DNA of 64,000 nt, from NCBI GenBank assembly GCA_963814355.1, contig CAWFCZ010000016.1:248001-312000 (forward strand). The letters run 5' to 3'. Of the stretch, positions 51,823-59,592 are shown one piece after another (position 1 is the first letter of the stretch; each line of letters starts with the position of its first letter). The position numbers and the translations under genes are program-made. The notes beneath the pieces were generated by a model. It saw only the letters and a list, made by a program, of their open reading frames with translations, was not told where the DNA came from and ran no database searches. The stretch comes from JADGOV01 sp963814355 (lineage in GTDB: Bacteria > Actinomycetota > Actinomycetes > JADGOV01).

Positions 51823-52016
51823 GCAGGCGTTGTCTGCCGTCGGGGGACTGCCGCCGCGCCTGGCTCACTGCCCGCGAGCTGGGCGAGCCGCCGGGCGCTC
51901 TCGCGCTCGATCAATGCACGGAGGGCCTGCCGGACCAGGGCGCTCTTCTCGGTGGTGCCGGTCAGGCGCTGCGCTTCCAAGACAAGGTCGTCGTCCAGGG
52001 CGAGCGTTGTTCTCAC
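51819..52016 (-). CDS. VapB-type antitoxin
   Basis: This 65-residue ribbon-helix-helix antitoxin has the strand TTLALDDDLVLEA, helices with EKSALVRQALRALIE, and a C-terminal tail for toxin binding. GTG 52016 follows GGAGG at five bases. It is coupled to the PIN toxin and probably autoregulates. Confidence 0.9.
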   Translation of the reverse strand: MRTTLALDDDLVLEAQRLTGTTEKSALVRQALRALIERESARRLAQLAGSEPGAAAVPRRQTTPA

Positions 52017-52039
52017 CGTGACCTCCAGGCACGTCTGAA

Positions 52040-52055
52040 GTCATTGAATGATGAC
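52040..52055. promoter_or_regulatory. Possible operator of the vapBC module
   Basis: GTCAT-TGAATG-ATGAC is an inverted repeat (with an inner TCATT-G-AATGA) 24-39 bases upstream of the antitoxin start on the minus strand, in an AT-richer patch. Confidence 0.45.
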
Positions 52056-52224
52056 GATACACGTGCACTGGTGTCCCGCGGGCCGGGCACCGTGCGGAGG
52101 TCTCAGAGGCACGAGTTGCGACGAGCTTTGGCGCTGTCTACGCCTCGAACGGGCTCAGGGAAACCGCACCTCGCCGTCCCGGGAGCTGTACGCAACGGGG
52201 ACGCCGCCAGCCACACTGGACCTC

Positions 52225-53175
52225 ATGCCCGGCACCCCACCCGCTCGATACGCCTACCTCGGTCCGGCCGGTACGTTCTGCGAGGCGGCGTTGCGGACCT
52301 TGCCGGCGGCGAATCGGGCGCAGTTGGAGCCGTACCCCACCGTGCCGGCCGCACTGGAGGCCGTGCGGGAGGGCGCGGCGGACGGCGCGGTCGTGCCGTT
52401 CGAGAACTCGGTCGAAGGCTCGGTGTCGGCCACCCTCGACGAGTTGGCTTTCGCCGAGCCATTGCGGATCACCCGGGAGGTGCTGCTGCCGGTACGGTTC
52501 GCGCTGCTCGCCCGCCCGCAGATCGCCCTCGACGACGTCCGGGCGGTCGGGACCCATCCGCACGCCGAAGCGCAGTGCCGACACTGGCTCGCCGACCGGC
52601 TGCCGCATGCCAGGGTGCTGCTCGCGCCCTCCACCGCCGAGGCCGCGGCGGCTGTGTCCCGTGGCGGGCAGGACGGTCAGGCGGCCCCGTACGACGCGGC
52701 GATCGCGGCGCCGTTGGCGGCGCAGCGCTACCGGTTACGCGTCCTCGCCGACGACATCGGGGACAACCCGGACGCGGTGACGCGCTTCGTCCTCCTCAGC
52801 CGGCCCGGGCCGCCGCCGGCACCGACCGGGGCGGATCGCAGCACGCTGGTCGCGTTCATCGCCGACGACCATCCCGGCGCGCTGCTGGAGATCCTCACCG
52901 AACTCGCCGTGCGCGGGGTGAACCTGACCCGCATCGAGTCCCGGCCGACCGGCTTCGGCCTGGGCCGGTACTGCTTCTCCATCGACTGCGAAGGTCACGT
53001 CATGGAAGCCCGGGTCGGCGCGGCGCTCTCCGCCCTGCACCGGATCTGTGCCGACGTGCGGTTCTGCGGCTCCTACCCCTGCGCCGACCGCTCACCGCCG
53101 GTGGTCCGGCCGGGCACCGCGGACACCGACTTCGCCGACGCGGCCGCCTGGCTGGCCGCATTGCGCGACGGCTGA
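52225..53175 (+). CDS. pheA: Prephenate dehydratase
   Basis: This 316-residue enzyme converts prephenate to phenylpyruvate for phenylalanine. The catalytic domain (~8-200) begins YAYLGPAGTFCEAAL, has VVPFENSVEGSVSATLDEL, and ends with the TRF motif in DAVTRFVLL. An ACT domain (~208-285) carries GALLEILTELAVRGVNLTRIESRP for feedback by phenylalanine. ATG 52225 gives the standard start. It is followed after 51 bases by serS, the usual actinobacterial order. Confidence 0.95.
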   Translation: MPGTPPARYAYLGPAGTFCEAALRTLPAANRAQLEPYPTVPAALEAVREGAADGAVVPFENSVEGSVSATLDELAFAEPLRITREVLLPVRFALLARPQIALDDVRAVGTHPHAEAQCRHWLADRLPHARVLLAPSTAEAAAAVSRGGQDGQAAPYDAAIAAPLAAQRYRLRVLADDIGDNPDAVTRFVLLSRPGPPPAPTGADRSTLVAFIADDHPGALLEILTELAVRGVNLTRIESRPTGFGLGRYCFSIDCEGHVMEARVGAALSALHRICADVRFCGSYPCADRSPPVVRPGTADTDFADAAAWLAALRDG

Positions 53176-53226
53176 GCGATCCGAGCTGAACGGGCCGGTG
53201 TCCCACCCGGCGGATAGGCTCGACGG

Positions 53227-54492
53227 GTGATCGACCTGCGGCTGGTACGTGCGGACCCCGACCTGGTCCGGGGCAGCCAGCGCACCCGGGGTGAGGACCC
53301 TGCGCTGGTCGACGCGCTGCTGGCGGCCGACGACGCCCGGCGCGGCGCGGTCCGCCGATACGACGAGCTGCGGGCCGAGCAGAAAACCCTCGGCCGGGAG
53401 GTCGCCCGGGCCAAAGGCCCGGACCGTGAGCCGCTGCTGGCCCGGGCCAAGGACGTCGCCGCCGAGGTGCGCCTGGCGGAGTCGGCATTGACCGAGGCCG
53501 AGTCTGACGTCCGGCAGGCGCACCTGGCGATCGGCAACGTGGTCGAGGACGGCGTCCGCCCCGGCGGGGAAGCGGACTTCACCGTGCTGTCGGCAGCCGA
53601 ACCGCCGGCATACGACTTCCCGGTCCGGGACCACCTCGACCTCGGCGAGCTGCTCCGCGCCATCGACACGGTGCGAGGGGCCAAGGTTTCCGGGGCGCGG
53701 TTCTACTACCTCACCGGGGTCGGCGCTCTGCTGGAACTGGCCCTGATCAACCTGGCGATGGCGCAGGCGGTCCGGGCCGGCTTCGTACCGGTGATCGCGC
53801 CCGCGCTGGTCAAACCGGAGGCCATGGAGGGCACCGGTTTTCTCGGCGCGCACGCCGGGGAGGTGTACCGCCTCGCCGAGGACGACCTGTACCTCGTCGG
53901 CACCAGCGAGGTGCCGCTGGCCGCCTACCACGCGGAGGAGATCCTCGACGCCGACTCGCTGCCGCGCCGGTACGTCGGCTTCTCCTCCTGCTTCCGACGT
54001 GAAGCCGGCTCCTACGGCAAGGACACTCGCGGCATCATCCGGGTGCACCAGTTCGACAAGGTGGAGATGTTCAGCTTCTGCCAGCCGTCGGAGTCGGCGG
54101 CGGAGCACCAGCGACTGCTCGACTGGGAGCGGGAGTTCCTCGGCGCGTTGGAGCTGCCCTACCGGGTGATCGACATCGCGGCCGGCGACCTCGGCTCCAG
54201 CGCGGCCCGCAAGTACGACTGCGAAGTCTGGCTGCCCTCCCAGCAGCGCTGGCTGGAACTCACCTCCACGTCGAACTGCACCACCTTCCAGGCCCGCCGG
54301 CTCGGTATCCGGACGCGCCGGAGCGACGGGCCGGTCGGACCAGTGGCCACCCTCAACGGCACGCTGTGCGCCGTCCCCCGCACGATCGTCGCGCTGCTGG
54401 AGGTGCACCAGCGGGCCGACGGCTCGGTGGCCGTACCCCCGGCGCTGCAGCCCCACCTCGGCGGCCGGAAGGTGCTCGAGCCCGGCACATGA
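53227..54492 (+). CDS. serS: Seryl-tRNA synthetase
   Basis: This 421-residue class II synthetase charges tRNA-Ser. Residues ~25-105 form the tRNA-binding antiparallel coiled coil. Motif 2 is SSCFRREAGSYGKDTRGIIRVHQFDKVEMF and motif 3 ends in NGTLCAVPRTIVALLE. The GTSEVPLAAY serine/ATP loop is intact. GTG 53227 gives the canonical MIDLRLVR. Its last 59 bases are repeated exactly 1,034 bases downstream, beyond a vapBC module, and that copy touches the next gene. Confidence 0.97.
   Translation: MIDLRLVRADPDLVRGSQRTRGEDPALVDALLAADDARRGAVRRYDELRAEQKTLGREVARAKGPDREPLLARAKDVAAEVRLAESALTEAESDVRQAHLAIGNVVEDGVRPGGEADFTVLSAAEPPAYDFPVRDHLDLGELLRAIDTVRGAKVSGARFYYLTGVGALLELALINLAMAQAVRAGFVPVIAPALVKPEAMEGTGFLGAHAGEVYRLAEDDLYLVGTSEVPLAAYHAEEILDADSLPRRYVGFSSCFRREAGSYGKDTRGIIRVHQFDKVEMFSFCQPSESAAEHQRLLDWEREFLGALELPYRVIDIAAGDLGSSAARKYDCEVWLPSQQRWLELTSTSNCTTFQARRLGIRTRRSDGPVGPVATLNGTLCAVPRTIVALLEVHQRADGSVAVPPALQPHLGGRKVLEPGT
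54434..54492 (+). repeat. Left copy of a 59-bp perfect direct repeat (serS 3' end)
   Basis: The last 59 bases of serS, including its stop, are identical to 55468-55526. Allowing four mismatches the match extends to about 90 bases. The two copies flank a vapBC module and resemble att-site duplication. Confidence 0.95.
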
Positions 54493-54622
54493 GCCGTTGG
54501 GCCGTTCCACGGCCTGCTCGGCAGACTCGCCCGGCGGCGTAGACGACCTCAGGATCGCTGGTCCGGCCGTTCGGTCGAGCCGCCATCACCGTCAGCGTGG
54601 CCGGCGTCGACGTTACGCCATT

Positions 54623-54637
54623 GCGCTAACATAGCGC
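54623..54637 (+). promoter_or_regulatory. Palindrome and -10 of a probably leaderless vapB
   Basis: GCGCTA-ACA-TAGCGC is a perfect inverted repeat ending two bases before the vapB ATG. TAACAT (54627-54632) within it is a good -10 located six bases before the ATG, predicting transcription from the start codon itself. Confidence 0.6.
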
Positions 54638-54638
54638 T

Positions 54639-54875
54639 ATGGCGACGATTCAGGTCCGTGAGATTCCCGAGGACTCCTACGAGGTGATCCGCAAGCGCGC
54701 GCGCGCCGCCGGGCGCTCGATCCAGTCCTACATGCGGGACTGGATGGTCGACTTCGCCGACCATCCCACCACCGAGGAGGCGCTGGCGATCATGGAGGCC
54801 GCCCGAAACGCCGCCGATACACCGGGGGCCAGCCGGGAGTCGATCCTGGCCGACCTGACCGCGGACCGGCGGTGA
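54639..54875 (+). CDS. FitA/VapB-type antitoxin inserted behind serS
   Basis: This 78-residue antitoxin has an N-terminal ribbon-helix-helix (ATIQVREIPEDSYEVIRKRARAAGRSIQSYMRD) and an acidic/Ala C-terminal region. There is no ribosome binding site before ATG 54639; the -10-like TAACAT six bases upstream suggests a leaderless mRNA. It overlaps the toxin by four bases. Confidence 0.9.
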   Translation: MATIQVREIPEDSYEVIRKRARAAGRSIQSYMRDWMVDFADHPTTEEALAIMEAARNAADTPGASRESILADLTADRR

Positions 54876-55270
54876 CCGACTATGTCATCGATGCCTCGGC
54901 GCTGATCCTGGCGCTAGGTGGCAAGACTCCAGCCGCTGACCAGCTGCGCGCCCGATTGCCCGGCATGCGCCGGCACGCGCCGCACCTGATCGACGCCGAA
55001 GCCGGCAATGTGCTGCGCCGGCACGAACGGGCCGGCCTGCTGAGCAGCGCGGAGGCGCTGGCCGCGCTGCGGTCCATCCGCGCCCTCGTTGATCACCGTT
55101 ACCCACACGGTGGAGTACTCGCCGAGCACGCATGGACCCTCCGGACCAAGCTCACCTTCTACGACGCGCTGTACGTCGCGCTCGCCGCGCGACTGGACGT
55201 TCCCTTGCTCACTGGCGACGCCGGGCTGAGCAAGGTCCCGCACCTGCCGTGCCAGGCCGAGCTCGTTTAG
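54872..55270 (+). CDS. VapC-type PIN-domain toxin inserted behind serS
   Basis: This 132-residue PIN ribonuclease has Asp7 in YVIDASALIL, the second acidic residue in LIDAEAGNVL, Asp in TFYDALYVALAA, and Asp in LTGDAGLSK. GTG 54872 overlaps the antitoxin stop. The module sits between serS and a scarred second serS fragment and appears to be an insertion. Confidence 0.92.
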   Translation: MTDYVIDASALILALGGKTPAADQLRARLPGMRRHAPHLIDAEAGNVLRRHERAGLLSSAEALAALRSIRALVDHRYPHGGVLAEHAWTLRTKLTFYDALYVALAARLDVPLLTGDAGLSKVPHLPCQAELV

Positions 55271-55322
55271 CGTCGGCGGCAGTGCGTAGGACGATCCCCG
55301 GCTCGCGGTTAGGCTTCGATAC

Positions 55323-55526
55323 GTGATGGGCAACATGGTCGAGCCCGGGGTACAACCCGGCGGCGAGACGGAGTTCGCCGTGCTGTCGGCCGCCGGCCCG
55401 CCGACCTGTGACGTTCCGTCTCGGGACCACCTGGAGGCGCACCGGCGGGCCGACGCCTCGGTGGCCATACCCCCGGCGCTGCAGCCCCACCTCGGCGGCC
55501 GGAAGGTGCTCGAGCCCGGCACATGA
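55323..55526 (+). pseudogene. Internally deleted second copy of serS (67 codons)
   Basis: The frame starts at GTG 55323 and encodes the end of a SerRS coiled coil (GNMVEPGVQPGGETEFAVLS) joined in frame at RDHL|EAHRRAD to the last ~30 residues of SerRS (PPALQPHLGGRKVLEPGT). About 240 residues containing all catalytic motifs are missing. The first part is only ~75% identical to the serS DNA, but the last 59 bases are identical. Its TGA overlaps the ATG of the HAD gene, recreating a coupled serS-HAD junction. Confidence 0.88.
55468..55526 (+). repeat. Right copy of the 59-bp perfect direct repeat (serS 3' end)
   Basis: Identical to 54434-54492; see the left copy. It ends at a TGA that overlaps the start codon of the HAD-family gene. 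Confidence 0.95.
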
Positions 55527-56317
55527 CGTTCCCCCGAGTGGTCGCGTCCGACCTCGACGGCACCCTGGTCCGCAGCGACGGCACCATCTCCGCACGTACC
55601 CTGGCCGCGCTCGACGCGGTCGAGGATGCCGGCGCCCTGGTCATCTTCGTCACCGGCCGCCCGCCGCGCTGGCTCGCGCCGGTGGCCCAGGCGACCGGCC
55701 ACCGCGGGCTGGCGATCTGCACCAACGGCGCGCAAGTGTACGACCTCGGCACCGAGAAGGTGGTCGCCGAGCATCTCCTCGGCCCGCCGGTGACCGCCGA
55801 GGTGGTTCGGGTGCTGCAGGCCGCGCTGCCCGACGCCGCCTACGCGGTGGAGCGCACCAGTGGCTTCGGGTACACCCCGGAGTACCGCCCGCGGTGGGAG
55901 ATCCCGGCCGACTCACTGCAGGCCGCGGTGGAGCAGCTGATCAGCGAACCGGCCGCCAAGCTGCTGGTCCGCCACGACGCCCTGGACGCCGACGCCTTGC
56001 TGGCCGCCGCCCGCGACGTGGTGGGCCACCTCGCAGAGCTGACCCACTCCAGCTTGGATGGGCTGGTCGAGATCAGCGCCAGCGGGGTGAGCAAGGCGAC
56101 CACGCTGGAGCTGCTGTGCACCGAGCGCGGCTTCTTCGCCGAGCAGGTGCTGGCCTTCGGGGACATGCCCAACGATCTGCCGCTGCTGGCCTGGGCCGGG
56201 CGCGGGGTAGCGGTGGCCAACGCGCACCCCAGCGTGCTGGCGGCGGTGACCGAGCACACCGCGAGCAACGACGACGACGGCGTGGCACTGGTGCTGGAGC
56301 GGCTGCGCGGCGACTGA
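55523..56317 (+). CDS. Cof-type HAD-superfamily phosphatase
   Basis: This 264-residue HAD-IIB (Cof) hydrolase has motif I ASDLDGTLV (nucleophile Asp9, acid Asp11), motif II FVTGRP, the Lys in SGVSKATTLE and motif IV FGDMPNDLPLL. It dephosphorylates small metabolites such as sugar phosphates. ATG 55523 overlaps the stop of the serS remnant, implying that the ancestral order was serS-HAD with four-base coupling. Confidence 0.92.
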   Translation: MTFPRVVASDLDGTLVRSDGTISARTLAALDAVEDAGALVIFVTGRPPRWLAPVAQATGHRGLAICTNGAQVYDLGTEKVVAEHLLGPPVTAEVVRVLQAALPDAAYAVERTSGFGYTPEYRPRWEIPADSLQAAVEQLISEPAAKLLVRHDALDADALLAAARDVVGHLAELTHSSLDGLVEISASGVSKATTLELLCTERGFFAEQVLAFGDMPNDLPLLAWAGRGVAVANAHPSVLAAVTEHTASNDDDGVALVLERLRGD

Positions 56318-56342
56318 GCGGTGGCCGCCCGGCGACGGACGG

Positions 56343-56870
56343 TTACAGGTACGGGCCGGAGCTGCTCAAACCCGGCCGCTGCGGGCCGTCGGAGCTGTCC
56401 CCACCCGGGCCCGGCGGCAACGCGCGGCGGCGCATCTCCTCCAGCTGAGCCCTGGCCGCCATCTGCTGGGCGAACAGCGCGGTCTGGATGCCATGGAACA
56501 GGCCCTCCAGCCAGCCGACCAGCTGCGCCTGGGCGATCCGCAACTCGGACTCACTCGGCACGCCCTCGTCGACGAACGGCAGGGTGAGCCGTTCGAGCTC
56601 CTCGCGGAGCTCCGGCGCCAGGCCGTCCTCCAGCTCATGGATCGACCGAGAGTGGATCTCGCGCAACCGGGCCCGGCTGGCCTCGTCCAGCGGCGCAGCC
56701 CGTACCTCGTCGAGCAGCTGCTTTGTCATGGTGCCGATCCGCATCACCTTTGCCGGCTGGGAGACCAGCTCCGCCGGTGACATCCCCCCATCGTCGGTCT
56801 CCTCACCGCCGCCCGGGGAAGTAGCGGAGCCGACGACGACGAACTGCGGGTGCTGGCTGGGATCCGGCAT
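56343..56870 (-). CDS. bpa: Bacterial proteasome activator Bpa/PafE
   Basis: This 175-residue protein is the ATP-independent ring activator of the actinobacterial 20S proteasome (DUF2587). The helical core at ~35-150 (VSQPAKVMRIGTMTKQLLDEVRAAPLDEASR, VGWLEGLFHGIQTALFAQQMAARAQLEEM) matches the family. The C-terminus ends GPYL where M. tuberculosis Bpa has GQYL, the HbYX-like tail that docks into the proteasome alpha-ring. The Tyr-Leu end is conserved. It is convergent with the HAD gene. Confidence 0.95.
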   Translation of the reverse strand: MPDPSQHPQFVVVGSATSPGGGEETDDGGMSPAELVSQPAKVMRIGTMTKQLLDEVRAAPLDEASRARLREIHSRSIHELEDGLAPELREELERLTLPFVDEGVPSESELRIAQAQLVGWLEGLFHGIQTALFAQQMAARAQLEEMRRRALPPGPGGDSSDGPQRPGLSSSGPYL

Positions 56871-56932
56871 GCCTCCAGTGTCGCTGACATGCTCCCTTGC
56901 CCGCAGGACCCACGACCGGGCAGCGTGGTCGC

Positions 56933-57871
56933 GTGTACGTCCGACCGCCCCGCCCCAACGATGCCGAAGCGCTGTTCGACCTGGTCGCCGCCTGCGACCG
57001 GGCCGAGCTCGGCTTCGTCGACTACGAGCCGGCCGACGCGATTGCCGAACTCACCCGGCCCGATCTGGACCTCGCTCGGGACGCCTGGGTGGTCCCGGAC
57101 GGGGACCGCCTCGCCGGGTACGCCAGCGCCGGCCGCCGACCGGGAACTCCGCAGGTGGACGTCGAGGTGTACGTCTGTCCCGACGCGCCGGACGTCGTGT
57201 TCGACGAGCTGCTTGCCCGGATTCGACACCGGACCGCCGAGCACGCCGCAGCGAGCGGATCCCCGGCGGCGGTGGCCTCGACGTTCGCGCCGGTGTCCAC
57301 GCGCAGCCGCTCGGCGGCCCGGCTGGCGGCCGGTGGCTGGCGCCCGGTACGGCGGTTCTCCAGGATGGTCATCGAGCTCGACCCCGACACCGACCAGGCC
57401 GAGCCGCCGGTACCGGCGTCGGTCAGGCTCCTTCTCGGCGCGGACGCCCCGGAGACGGCGCTGCACCGGATCATCATGGAATCCTTCGCCGACCATTTCG
57501 GGCACACCCCAGAACCGTTCGAGGCATGGCTGGAGCGGCAACGCACGCGGCCCGGGTACGACCCGGAGCTATGGCTGATCGCCGAGGTCGACGGGCAACC
57601 GGCCGGGGCGCTGTTGGGGGTGCGGATGGCCGAGCAAGGCTGGGTCGGCGCCCTGGGGGTGCGCCCGCGGTACCGGCGGCGAGGGCTCGGACATCTGCTG
57701 CTGCGAACCGGGTTCGCGCTGTTCGCCCGGCGCGGGTACCGCCGGGTCGAACTCGGGGTGGATACCGACGGTACGACCGGCGCGTACCGACTGTACGTCA
57801 TGGCCGGCATGCGCCCCGTGATGGAGCATAACTGCTACCAGGTGGAAATACCGACAAGCCCCGCATCGTGA
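56933..57871 (+). CDS. GNAT-family acetyltransferase (two-domain)
   Basis: This ~313-residue protein has a degenerate first GNAT half (~1-145) and a complete second half (~150-300) with the acetyl-CoA motif VGALGVRPRYRRRGLGHLLLRTGFALF and YRRVELGVDTDGTTGAYRLYVMAGMRPV. It resembles mycothiol-synthase-like tandem GNAT proteins, but substrate is unknown. GTG 56933 starts the first conserved strand; TTG 56897 is an alternative. It ends just before the DUF1906 gene. Confidence 0.85.
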   Translation: MYVRPPRPNDAEALFDLVAACDRAELGFVDYEPADAIAELTRPDLDLARDAWVVPDGDRLAGYASAGRRPGTPQVDVEVYVCPDAPDVVFDELLARIRHRTAEHAAASGSPAAVASTFAPVSTRSRSAARLAAGGWRPVRRFSRMVIELDPDTDQAEPPVPASVRLLLGADAPETALHRIIMESFADHFGHTPEPFEAWLERQRTRPGYDPELWLIAEVDGQPAGALLGVRMAEQGWVGALGVRPRYRRRGLGHLLLRTGFALFARRGYRRVELGVDTDGTTGAYRLYVMAGMRPVMEHNCYQVEIPTSPAS

Positions 57872-57915
57872 CGATTCGGCAGGCACAATGGTGGCGGCGA
57901 AACCTGGGGGTCGAC

Positions 57916-59583
57916 ATGGCCAAGACGTACGGCACAGCGGGCCGCCGAGCCTCCCGCCGTGCGCTGCTGGCCGTGGTGCTGCCGGCCGTAGTCCTGCTGG
58001 CCGCGATCGCGCTGGGCTGGGTGCCGATGACCAGCGTGCTCGCCGTTCCTGGGCCGGTCGCCCGAGCGGCGGCCAGCCGGGCAGCCACCACCACTCCGAT
58101 AACGGCCGCCACGCCATTGCAGGGCAACGACATCAGCTGGCCGCAGTGCCCGGTCGGGGTCGGCTCGCCGCGTCCCGGGCAGGGTCAACCGATGCCGCCG
58201 GCCACCGCCCGCATCCTGCTGATCGGGCTCACCGACGGGGTTGGTTTCGTCGCCAATCCCTGCCTGGCCGCGCAGGTCGCCTGGGCCAGAGCACACCACA
58301 CCTACACCGCCGCCTACGCCAACAGCGGCTACCCGAGCGCGGCCGAGATCGCCGGGTACGGCGGCAGCGGACCGTGGCCGGGGACCGACGCGCTGTCCCG
58401 GCTGCGGAACACCGGGTACGCCGAGGCACGGTTCAACGTGGCCACGATGCGGCGCACCAATTTGGCCACGCCGCACGTCTGGGTCGACGTCGAGCCCAAC
58501 CTGTTCAAACCGTGGTCCACCTCCTTCGCCGGCAACAAGGCCGTGATCGACGGCACGCTGCGCGGCTACACCGACAGCGGCTACACCGTCGGCTTCTACT
58601 CCGTCCCGTCGCTGTGGGACGCGGTGCTCGGGCCGGGCGTCGCCTACCGCCTGCCGGAATGGCGCACCGCCGGGGCCCGCGGCTACGCCGAGGCGCTGAG
58701 CCGCTGCTCGGGCCCGTCGTTCAACGGCGGCCCTGCGGTCCTGGCGCAGTGGTGGACGACCAACACGGACTACGACCTGCTCTGCCCGGCGTACGCGGCC
58801 TCGCTGACCCGCTACTTCTCCCGGTACGCCGCGGCGGTCCCCTTCGGCGACTACGACGGCGACGGCCGGACCGACCTGGCGCTCTTCCGCCCGGGTACCG
58901 GTACCTGGTACGTCCGCGGGCTGTCGGCCGCCGCCTGGGGCAGCGTCGGCGACCTGGCCGTACCGGGGGACTACGACGGCGACGGCCGGGCCGATCTGGC
59001 GGTGTGGCGCCCGTCGACCGGGGTCTGGTACGTCCGGGGCGGGCTGACGGTCGAATGGGGGGTCCAGACCGACCGTCCGGTCACCGGCGACTTCGACGGC
59101 GACGGCCGCGCCGACCCGGCGGTGTACCGGCCGGGCACTCAAACCTGGTGGATCCGCGGCAGCGCGCCGGTCCGCTGGGGGGCGCCGGGTGACGTGCCGG
59201 TGCCGGCGGACTACAACGGCGACGGCCGGACCGACATCGCGATGTGGCGCCCGTCGACCGGCACCTGGTACGTCCGCGGCATCGCCGCCACCCGGTACGG
59301 CATCCCCGGGGACCAGCCGGTGGCAGCCGACTACAACGGCGACGGCCGCGCCGACCTGGCGCTGTGGCGGCCGAGCACCGGGACCTGGTACGTCCGCGGC
59401 GTCGCCGCCACCCGGTACGGCATCGCCGGCGATCTCCCGGTGCCCGGGGACTACGACGGCGACGGCCGGACCGAGATCGCGATGTGGCGGCCGTCGACCG
59501 GCACGTGGTACGTCCGCGGCCTGGCGGCCACGAGATGGGGGGTGGCCAGCGACCTCCCGGTGCGGCGGCAGCCGACGCCGTAG
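57916..59583 (+). CDS. Secreted DUF1906/glycosidase-like protein with six C-terminal 40-residue repeats
   Basis: This 555-residue exported protein has an N-terminal basic region and hydrophobic signal at ~15-45. A domain opening GNDISWPQCP follows, the hallmark of the DUF1906/GH25-like TIM-barrel family of actinobacterial surface proteins, with WVDVEPN and the late VLAQWWTTN segment where catalytic acids lie. Residues ~310-550 are six units of the DYDGDGRTDLALFRPGTGTWYVRG type, matching the GH3 and metalloprotease tails. It may cleave wall peptidoglycan, inferred from fold. ATG 57916 was chosen to give a sensible signal sequence. Confidence 0.85.
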   Translation: MAKTYGTAGRRASRRALLAVVLPAVVLLAAIALGWVPMTSVLAVPGPVARAAASRAATTTPITAATPLQGNDISWPQCPVGVGSPRPGQGQPMPPATARILLIGLTDGVGFVANPCLAAQVAWARAHHTYTAAYANSGYPSAAEIAGYGGSGPWPGTDALSRLRNTGYAEARFNVATMRRTNLATPHVWVDVEPNLFKPWSTSFAGNKAVIDGTLRGYTDSGYTVGFYSVPSLWDAVLGPGVAYRLPEWRTAGARGYAEALSRCSGPSFNGGPAVLAQWWTTNTDYDLLCPAYAASLTRYFSRYAAAVPFGDYDGDGRTDLALFRPGTGTWYVRGLSAAAWGSVGDLAVPGDYDGDGRADLAVWRPSTGVWYVRGGLTVEWGVQTDRPVTGDFDGDGRADPAVYRPGTQTWWIRGSAPVRWGAPGDVPVPADYNGDGRTDIAMWRPSTGTWYVRGIAATRYGIPGDQPVAADYNGDGRADLALWRPSTGTWYVRGVAATRYGIAGDLPVPGDYDGDGRTEIAMWRPSTGTWYVRGLAATRWGVASDLPVRRQPTP

Positions 59584-59592
59584 CCCTCGTGG

